64,000 nucleotides of DNA. Source: Leptofilum sp965223525. GTDB lineage: Bacteria > Chloroflexota > Anaerolineae > Promineifilales > Promineifilaceae. The stretch covers positions 1,178,001 through 1,242,000 of the forward strand of contig NZ_CBDCWX010000005.1 of assembly GCF_965223525.1 (NCBI RefSeq), read 5' to 3'. The position numbers and the translations under genes were made by a program. Each line of letters starts with the position of its first letter. Within the stretch, counting starts at the first letter, position 1. The notes under the pieces are model-generated. The model made no database searches. It worked only from the letters and a program-made list of their open reading frames with translations, and was not told the DNA's origin. Positions 51,115 through 58,237 of this stretch are shown here, piece after piece.

Positions 51115-54100
51115 ATGGACGACTTAATTGGAAAACAGATAGACCATTATCGCATAGAAGCTGTGCTGGGTGAGGGTGGCATGGGTGCAGTCTACCGGGC
51201 GTTAGACACGAACCTGGCTCGCCAAGTGGCACTCAAAATTATGCACCGGCAATTTGCCAGCCAGCCAGAGTTCCAAGAGCGTTTTTTGCAAGAGGCGCAA
51301 GCTGCTGCCCGCCTCAACCATCCCAATATTGTGGCTATCTACAGCTTTTCCAGCAGCGCGTCTTACTTAAGCATTGTGATGGAGTACGTGCGCGGCTTGA
51401 GTTTGGGTGCGTACATCAAGCAGCTAGCGCAGCGGCGGCAGGTGATGGAGCTAAGTGAATCGCTCAACATCATTGCCCAGGTTGCCGATGCGCTGGGTTA
51501 CGCTCACCGGCTGGGCGTGGTACACCGAGACATCAAGCCAGACAATATTTTGGTCGCGCGTTTAGAGCAAGCTGGGCAAGCGGATGAGCTGCCCATTCGT
51601 GCCAAAGTGACTGATTTTGGCCTGGCCAAGCTGCTGGAGGGGGGCATCGAAACGCAGTCCGGCACCTTTATGGGGACACTGCCCTATATGTCGCCAGAGC
51701 AGGCGTTGGCTTCTGCTTCGCTAGACGGCCGTTCCGACATCTATTCTCTCGGCGTGGTGCTGTACCAACTGGCGACGGGCCGTCTGCCATTTGACATAAA
51801 AACACCTACTGACGCCGTGATGAAGCATATGCACGAGACGCCACCGCCACCGCGCCATCTGCAGCCCGGCTTGCCCGAGGCGGTTCAAAATGTCATCATC
51901 AAAGCCATCGCCAAGCAGCCAGATGACCGTTACCAAACGGCCGAAGCGTTTGCCGCTGCCCTGCGCCGCGCCACCACGGGCTTGACGGAAGAAGACGTGA
52001 CCGTCTTTGCCACCTCTGCTGAAGAGACGGTAGTGAGCGTGCTGACCCAACTGCATGAAGAGATGATTGTGCAACGGCCGTCGCAAATGGCCGCTGCCGC
52101 CACCTCCAGCCCCAACCAGCGGCTGGTCATTAGCAAAAAAGGGGAGTCGCCACGCACCTACAAGCTGGGCAGCGATCCCGTGCTGCTCGGGCGCTCTGAA
52201 TCGTGCGACGTGACCCTGCCCGCCGACGGCATCTCGCGCCACCATGCCCGGCTGGAATACACGCCCAGCGGCTGGCTCGTCGCCGATCTGGGCAGCACCA
52301 ACGGCACTTTTTTGGATGAAGCCAAGCTGCTGCCGGAGGTGCCAGAGCCGTGGGATGGCGGCCAGACGTTGCGAATCGGCCCCTTCTTCATCCAGCTTGA
52401 AGGCAGTCCCCCGGCCACAAAATCTAAACCGCCGCTGGTTACGGCGCCACAGCCCGCTTATGAAGCCCCATCCGTTGTGCCAATTAGCCGTCCGCCTGGC
52501 AGTACGCTGATGCAAAGCAGCACGGGGCAGTTGAGCGTGGTCGTTCATCCCACCAATGTTGAGCTCTCACCTGGCCAAAGCACCGAAATTCAAGTGGAAT
52601 TATTGAATCACAGCAGCATTGTGGATCATTTTACGCTCAAGCTGGAAGGATTGCCGCCAAGCTGGGTCACGCTGCCCGGTTCGGCCGTTCAGCTCATGCC
52701 GGGGGCGCAAAGTTCGCTGCCCGTCACTATTCAGCCGCCCAAAAGCAGCAGTGCCCGCTCTGGGCAGCACCGCTATCGGTTACTGGTTGTGTCGCAAAAT
52801 AATTCGGCGGAGCAAGCGGCCGTTTCTGGCACGGTGCAGGTACGGCCGTTCACCCAGTTTGCCACTGACATGCGCCCAAGTGAGATTACCAACAACGGCC
52901 TCTGCCGGGTGCTGGTTCGCAATGATGGCAACTTTGAGGCGACGTTTGCGCTTCGCGGCAGCGATAGAGCCAAAGCCGTGCAGTTTGAGCAGGCAACCCA
53001 GCAAGTCACGATTCCGGCTGGGGGCAAAGATACGATAGATTTTCAGGTGGGGGCAGCACAACGGCCGTTTACCGGCAACCCCAGCACCAATCCCTTCACC
53101 ATCCAGGTGAGCAGCGGCCTGGAGAGCCAAACGGTGCAAGGGCAGCTTACCACCAAACCCATTTTACCTGGCTGGTTGCTGCCAATATTTGGCATTCTGT
53201 TGGTGATTTTGTGCATTTCCTTGGCAGTGGTGTTTGCCACTTTTAATGAACGCGGCCAAGATGCGACGGCAACGGCCGTTGCCCAGGCTGCCATCAGTGC
53301 CACCCAAACCGAAGCAGCCAGATTAGGCGGCGACAGCGACGGCGATGGTCTTAGCGATGGTCAGGAAGCCACTGTTACCAACACCGACCCCAACAATCCC
53401 GACAGTGACGGTGACGGCATCCCCGATGGTGAAGAAGTCAACGACCTCGGCACCGACCCAAATGATGCCGACAGTGATGATGACGGCCTGAGTGATGGCG
53501 ACGAAGCCACCTGGGATACCGATCCGCTCGACCCCGATAGCGACGGCGACACCCTCTCGGATGGCGAGGAAGTCGAAAACGGTACCGACCCCGCCAATGC
53601 CGACACTGACGGCGATGGCGAACCGGACAACGAAGACCCAGCTCCCGGTGAGCTGCCTACACCAACGCCAACCGAGACGGCGACTGCCACCCCAACCGCC
53701 ACAGCCACCAATCAACCGACTAGCACCTCCACCTTCACAGCGACCCCTACCGCGTCGCCAACGCCCAGCGCCACGCCTACCTTTAGCCCCACGCCCATCC
53801 CGCCCGGCGCCTGGAACGGCGTCTGGCTCAGTAGCTGTGAATTTTTAGACTGCGGCAGCGTCATTTTGACGCATAACGAAGGCGAAGAGACGGTCTCCGG
53901 CACATTTGGCGCAGGCAGCGGCACGATTGTGGGCATCATCGAGGAGAACCGCCTCACCGGTACCTGGTCGTTTGCTGGCGAAAATGGCTCGATTGATTTC
54001 TGGCTGAGTGATGATGGGCAAAGCTGGATTGGAAACTGGGACAAAACGGCCGCTTGGTGCGGTTATCGAGACGGCCAGCCAGAGCCAACCCCGTGCGGCG

Positions 54101-54492
54101 TCGCCACCTGGTACGGTGACTGGACTACCAACTGTGGCGCATCTGGCTGTGGCACTATGACGCTCACCCAAAATGGTGCCGAGGTGGAAGGCACCTACGC
54201 CGCTGGCGATGGTACCATCGAAGCCACGGCCAACGGCACGACGCTAAATGGAACCTGGAGCCGAAACGCCACCAGCGGCGATATTCAATTTTTTGTATTG
54301 GAAAATGGCGAACGCTTCAATGGCAACTACAACGACAGCTTTGCTTGGTGCGGCCACCGCACTGGTTCCCATCTCCCCGACCCGTGCCTCAACGACGGGC
54401 TGACTGTCTTTCCCATCTTCCCGCCCATTGTGGTGACGCTGCAACCGGTCATCCCGCCCATCGTATTCCCCACCGCCACACCCACCCCATAG
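51115..54492 (+). CDS. Transmembrane Ser/Thr kinase with FHA and Ca-binding repeats (II)
   Basis: 1,125 residues. Kinase at ~8-275: LGEGGMGAVYRALD, VALKIM, canonical VVHRDIKPDN (~137), VTDFGLA, GTLPYMSPEQ. FHA at ~328-432 (LLGRSESCDVTLPADGISRHHARLEY, GSTNGTF). Ig-like domains similar to those of the preceding protein, a helix at ~682-710 (GWLLPIFGILLVILCISLAVVFATF), then acidic DxDxDG repeats (DSDGDGLSDGQE, DSDGDGIPDGEE, DSDDDGLSDGDE) and a Pro/Thr-rich linker. The outer end has two copies of a ~95-residue beta domain (WNGVWLSSCEFLDCGSVILTH and WYGDWTTNCGASGCGTMTLTQ) lacking in the sister protein. Tandem duplication followed by C-terminal divergence explains the pair. Confidence 0.87.
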   Translation: MDDLIGKQIDHYRIEAVLGEGGMGAVYRALDTNLARQVALKIMHRQFASQPEFQERFLQEAQAAARLNHPNIVAIYSFSSSASYLSIVMEYVRGLSLGAYIKQLAQRRQVMELSESLNIIAQVADALGYAHRLGVVHRDIKPDNILVARLEQAGQADELPIRAKVTDFGLAKLLEGGIETQSGTFMGTLPYMSPEQALASASLDGRSDIYSLGVVLYQLATGRLPFDIKTPTDAVMKHMHETPPPPRHLQPGLPEAVQNVIIKAIAKQPDDRYQTAEAFAAALRRATTGLTEEDVTVFATSAEETVVSVLTQLHEEMIVQRPSQMAAAATSSPNQRLVISKKGESPRTYKLGSDPVLLGRSESCDVTLPADGISRHHARLEYTPSGWLVADLGSTNGTFLDEAKLLPEVPEPWDGGQTLRIGPFFIQLEGSPPATKSKPPLVTAPQPAYEAPSVVPISRPPGSTLMQSSTGQLSVVVHPTNVELSPGQSTEIQVELLNHSSIVDHFTLKLEGLPPSWVTLPGSAVQLMPGAQSSLPVTIQPPKSSSARSGQHRYRLLVVSQNNSAEQAAVSGTVQVRPFTQFATDMRPSEITNNGLCRVLVRNDGNFEATFALRGSDRAKAVQFEQATQQVTIPAGGKDTIDFQVGAAQRPFTGNPSTNPFTIQVSSGLESQTVQGQLTTKPILPGWLLPIFGILLVILCISLAVVFATFNERGQDATATAVAQAAISATQTEAARLGGDSDGDGLSDGQEATVTNTDPNNPDSDGDGIPDGEEVNDLGTDPNDADSDDDGLSDGDEATWDTDPLDPDSDGDTLSDGEEVENGTDPANADTDGDGEPDNEDPAPGELPTPTPTETATATPTATATNQPTSTSTFTATPTASPTPSATPTFSPTPIPPGAWNGVWLSSCEFLDCGSVILTHNEGEETVSGTFGAGSGTIVGIIEENRLTGTWSFAGENGSIDFWLSDDGQSWIGNWDKTAAWCGYRDGQPEPTPCGVATWYGDWTTNCGASGCGTMTLTQNGAEVEGTYAAGDGTIEATANGTTLNGTWSRNATSGDIQFFVLENGERFNGNYNDSFAWCGHRTGSHLPDPCLNDGLTVFPIFPPIVVTLQPVIPPIVFPTATPTP

Positions 54493-54494
54493 AA

Positions 54495-54622
54495 GGTAGG
54501 GGCAGACCACCGTGTCTGCCCAATCTGGGCGCACCCTTACCTGTGGCGAATCCTCTTGAAAAATCCCCCTCGGCGGCGTATGATCCTTCCATTCTTGTTC
54601 CTCAAAACACAAAGGAAGAGCC
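54495..54622. repeat. GTAGGGGCAGAC-type repeat and leader of the aminotransferase
   Basis: GGGCAGACCACCGTGTCTGCCC forms a hairpin, with GGGCGCACCC beyond it; style of repeat seen elsewhere in genomes. Ribosome-binding site AAAGGAAGAG before the next ATG. Confidence 0.5.
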
Positions 54623-55768
54623 ATGAAAACCTATCCAGTTAACGAAACCCACCGTCTGCAAACCAGACAGTTGAATATGCCACCCCGCTTGTTGCTGGGG
54701 CCGGGTCCGTCCAACGCCCATCCGCGTGTGCTGCAAGCCATTAGCAATCGCCAAGTGGGGCATCTGGACCCCAGCTTCATCACCGTGATGAATGAAATTC
54801 AGGAGATGCTGCGCTACACGTGGCAAACCAGTAATCCGTTTACGCTGCCCGTCAGCGGCACCGGCAGTGCAGCGATGGAAGCGACGCTGGCCAATCTCGT
54901 AGAGCCGGGGGATGTGGTGCTGGTTGGCGTCATTGGCTACTTTGGCGAGCGACTGGTGGATATGGCCGGGCGGTATGGAGCAGATGTAAGAAGAGTGGAA
55001 CGGCCGTGGGGCGAAGTGCTCAGCCTCGATGACATTAGCCAGGCGCTGAACGAACATAAACCAGCCATCCTGGCTCTGGTTCACGCCGAAACCTCCACCG
55101 GAGCTTTGCAGCCGATGGAAGGCGTTGCCGAACTGTGCCGCGCCCACAACTGCTTGCTGCTTATAGATACCGTCACCAGCTTGGCCACAACCCCCATTTT
55201 TTTGGATGAATGGGGCGTAGATGCGGCCTATAGCTGTTCTCAAAAGGGACTTAGCTGCCCGCCCGGAGCCTCACCGTTCAGCTTAAGCGAACGCGCTTTG
55301 GCCAAGCTAGACCGACGGCAGGGCAAGGTGCCCAACTGGTATTTGGACATGACCACGCTGGCGAATTATTGGGACGGCCGTACCCGCAGCTACCACCACA
55401 CCGCCCCCATCAACAGCATGTACGCCCTGCGCGAAGGGCTGCGCCTCGTCGTGGAAGAAGGGCTAAACGAACGCTGGGCGCGCCACCAGGCCAACGCCGA
55501 ACTATTCTGGGAAGGCTTGTCTGCAATGGGGCTGAGCTGCCACGTTAAAGACCCCGCGCTACGCATCCCCGCTCTCACCACCGTCAGCGTCCCCGATGGC
55601 GTGGACGCCAAAGCGGTCGCCGGGCAGCTGCTGAACGAGTACAACATTGAGGTAGCGGGCGGCTTTGGCCAACTGGCGGGCAAGGTGTGGCGCGTCGGGC
55701 TCATGGGCTTCAACAGCCGCAAGGAAAACATCACCCTACTCCTCGCTGCTCTCAAAGAGATTTTGTAG
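54623..55768 (+). CDS. Alanine-glyoxylate / serine-glyoxylate aminotransferase family
   Basis: 381 residues, class V PLP enzyme. LLLGPGPSNAHPRVLQAISNRQVGHLDPSF is the family N-terminus; PVSGTGSAAMEATLANL, HAETSTGALQPME, LLLIDTVTSL and the Schiff-base Lys in AYSCSQKGLSCPPGASPFSLS (~ residue 205) are all intact. It converts glyoxylate to glycine with alanine or serine as donor. The downstream FAD/Fe-S oxidoreductase may produce glyoxylate from glycolate, so a glyoxylate-salvage pair is inferred, with an unrelated NACHT gene between them. Confidence 0.93.
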   Translation: MKTYPVNETHRLQTRQLNMPPRLLLGPGPSNAHPRVLQAISNRQVGHLDPSFITVMNEIQEMLRYTWQTSNPFTLPVSGTGSAAMEATLANLVEPGDVVLVGVIGYFGERLVDMAGRYGADVRRVERPWGEVLSLDDISQALNEHKPAILALVHAETSTGALQPMEGVAELCRAHNCLLLIDTVTSLATTPIFLDEWGVDAAYSCSQKGLSCPPGASPFSLSERALAKLDRRQGKVPNWYLDMTTLANYWDGRTRSYHHTAPINSMYALREGLRLVVEEGLNERWARHQANAELFWEGLSAMGLSCHVKDPALRIPALTTVSVPDGVDAKAVAGQLLNEYNIEVAGGFGQLAGKVWRVGLMGFNSRKENITLLLAALKEIL

Positions 55769-55778
55769 CATCTTAATG

Positions 55779-55811
55779 AAGTGACAGTCACCTCGCAGGT
55801 GACTGTCACTT
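55779..55811. repeat. AAGTGACAGTCACCT perfect hairpin
   Basis: Two perfect 15-base arms (55779-55793, 55797-55811) separated by CGC. It lies directly after the aminotransferase gene and before the NACHT gene. Variants occur at 38.04 kb and 61.16-61.23 kb. Confidence 0.75.
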
Positions 55812-55825
55812 GAATAGTTGCCAAT

Positions 55826-58237
55826 ATGAAATTAACACCTGCCTGGCGCAACCGACTACGGAACCTGACCACGATTTTTCTGGTGCTAACCGTGGTTGCC
55901 ATTATTTACACGCTCATTCAGTGGATTCGCAGTGAGCCGGGTAGCTTTGAGCCGCTGAATGTCCTCTTTTTTGCTGTTTTCTCAGTTGCTTCTGCCCTTT
56001 CTGCCTGGCTTAGCCGTCCAGACAACGTGCAGCCCCCAGCCAGCAGCGAGATTGCCTTAGCCGAAACACCCGCCTTTGGGTCATTACGCCAACAAATTAC
56101 AAAACTGTTTTCGTTAGAGGAACTACGCATTTTGTGCTTGGATGTAGGCATCCGTTATGAAACATTAAGCGGTGACACAATCGACACAAAAGCGGCTTCC
56201 TTGCTAGCTTATGCCGACCGCCGGGGGCAGCTTAACAAGTTGATGGCTGCGCTCCAGCAAGAACGCCCGCAAGCTAAATGGCCCGTACCAAATACCCTCC
56301 AAAATCTCTATGATTTACGACGCAATGTACGAGCCACCTGGATTGACGGCGTGTTGAAACAGTCAGTAACAGATGAGATTGCTCTGGAGCTGAATGTGGC
56401 ACTTGAACCCCATAGTCTGACACGTAAGGTAGCCTATGTACCGGGGCAAGCCGACAGGCCCGTTGAAAAAGAGATACCACAACTTTTTGCTGACTTTGGG
56501 AGCTTGCTTATTTTAGGAGAGCCGGGTAGCGGCAAGACAATGACGCTGCTCCAATTGGCAGAAAGCTTGCTAAACGATGCTGAACAAGATGCCACCCTGC
56601 TAACACCTGTAGTATTGAACCTTTCTTCTTGGGCAAATGAGCAAAAGTCGCTGGTAGATTGGCTAGTGGAAGAATTGTGGCAGCAGTATCAGCTACCACG
56701 CGAAGCTGGGCGAGCTATTATTCAAAACAACCAGCTTATCTACTTGCTAGACGGGCTAGATGAGATGGCGGAAGCGGCGCGTAATGCTTGTGTACAGGCG
56801 ATTAATTTGTTTAGGGAACAGCATAGCGGTGGGTTGGCTGTTTGTTGCCGCGCAGAAGAGTATGAAGCCCTGTCCCACAAGCTAAACCTGGGCATGGGGG
56901 TGCGTATCCAGTCACTGTCGAAAGTACAGGTAGACGATTACTTCAAGCGACCGGAGTTGGCGCTTGAGGCCGTCTATAAACTTTGGCAAACGGATGAAGC
57001 ATTCCAGAAGTTGGCCAAAACACCACTCTTTTTAAGCATAATTACCCTAGCATATCGGGGATTAAACAACGAACAACTTTCTAAATTTTCTACGCCGATG
57101 ACACGCCGAAATCACTTATTTCGTTGTTATGTGGATGAGATGTTTAAACGACGGCCGATTTCCGAACAAAAGAAATATAGTCAAGCTCAAGCACTAAAAT
57201 GGTTGACAAATTTAGCTTATGGAATGATGCACCATAAACAGTCTCAGTTTTTTATGGAGCGTTTACAACCAACTTGGCTTTTATCAGATCGTTTACAACG
57301 GTTTAATGCGTGGATTTATATCGCCATTGTTGGATTTGTTTTCGGTTCAATCTTTAGCCTTTTTATTGATATGAGTGGTGGATTGATTTTTGGAGTGTTT
57401 TGTGGATTTATCAGTAAACTAAGCACAAATAAGGAAGCCATTGAGTTGTATGAAGCATTGTATTGGCACTTTCCCTCTCGTCAAGAATTTTTCCGAAAAG
57501 TTAAACGCGGACTGATATTTGGGCTGATATTCGGACCAGGTTTTGGGTTAATAGTTGGCTTATTAGGTGGATTAATTGTTAGGTTAAGCAGTGGGTTTAA
57601 TGGAGGAGTTGCCGGCGGTTTAGTTGGTGGACTTATCGGTGGGTTGCTTATTGGAATAATTGGCGGGTTTGTTGGCGGCTTAGAGTCTTGTTTCCAAGCA
57701 TCGGACTATAGAACATCATTACACCCTAATCAAGGAATTCATAGCTCCCTCAGGCGAGGCCTCGTAATGGGTTTGTTTTACGGGTTAGTAGGAGCAGTTT
57801 TACTTGCAATAATAAGCGGACTGATTTTTGGGTTATATTCAATATTTTCTGGTGTATTAATCGGTGGACAAGAGATAAAAGTAGCTATCAAGACGGCTTT
57901 TTCTGATGAGGGAAGATTGGTCCTTTTTGTAGGAGGTATTTTCGGGGGAGCCATCGGGGTGATTGGTGGATTAATTGGCGGCTTTTTTCAGTATGGGGGA
58001 CAAAGCTATGTTCAACATTATGTTCTGCGTTTGATGTTGGGAAGTCAAAGGATGCTACCATTAGTTGCACTTTCTATAAAAAATCCAGATCGAGTTTTTG
58101 TAGATTTTCTGGATGCAATGAAGGATCGTGTGATTTTGCGACGTGTAGGTGGTGGTTGGATGTTTATTCATCGAACATTGTTAGATTATTTCGCTTCCCT
58201 GTACCCACACGCCGAAGTTGAGGTTGACCATGAGTGA
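55826..58237 (+). CDS. NACHT NTPase with death-like domain and C-terminal membrane region
   Basis: 803 residues. Two N-terminal helices (LTTIFLVLTVVAIIYTLIQW and LNVLFFAVFSVASALSAWL) precede an effector-associated death-like domain (FGSLRQQITKLFSLEELRILCLDVGIRYETLSG to ~170). The NACHT has Walker A LILGEPGSGKTMTLL (~ residue 230), Walker B LIYLLDGLDEMAEAA, and SLSKVQVDDYF. The C-terminal ~330 residues are AT-rich in DNA and built of Gly-rich hydrophobic stretches (FGLIFGPGFGLIVGLLGGLI, GGLVGGLIGGLLIGIIGGF) suggesting a pore-like membrane assembly. It ends with a small soluble tail and overlaps the GlcD-GlcF start by 8 bases. A membrane-perforating immunity protein is a plausible role. Confidence 0.78.
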   Translation: MKLTPAWRNRLRNLTTIFLVLTVVAIIYTLIQWIRSEPGSFEPLNVLFFAVFSVASALSAWLSRPDNVQPPASSEIALAETPAFGSLRQQITKLFSLEELRILCLDVGIRYETLSGDTIDTKAASLLAYADRRGQLNKLMAALQQERPQAKWPVPNTLQNLYDLRRNVRATWIDGVLKQSVTDEIALELNVALEPHSLTRKVAYVPGQADRPVEKEIPQLFADFGSLLILGEPGSGKTMTLLQLAESLLNDAEQDATLLTPVVLNLSSWANEQKSLVDWLVEELWQQYQLPREAGRAIIQNNQLIYLLDGLDEMAEAARNACVQAINLFREQHSGGLAVCCRAEEYEALSHKLNLGMGVRIQSLSKVQVDDYFKRPELALEAVYKLWQTDEAFQKLAKTPLFLSIITLAYRGLNNEQLSKFSTPMTRRNHLFRCYVDEMFKRRPISEQKKYSQAQALKWLTNLAYGMMHHKQSQFFMERLQPTWLLSDRLQRFNAWIYIAIVGFVFGSIFSLFIDMSGGLIFGVFCGFISKLSTNKEAIELYEALYWHFPSRQEFFRKVKRGLIFGLIFGPGFGLIVGLLGGLIVRLSSGFNGGVAGGLVGGLIGGLLIGIIGGFVGGLESCFQASDYRTSLHPNQGIHSSLRRGLVMGLFYGLVGAVLLAIISGLIFGLYSIFSGVLIGGQEIKVAIKTAFSDEGRLVLFVGGIFGGAIGVIGGLIGGFFQYGGQSYVQHYVLRLMLGSQRMLPLVALSIKNPDRVFVDFLDAMKDRVILRRVGGGWMFIHRTLLDYFASLYPHAEVEVDHE

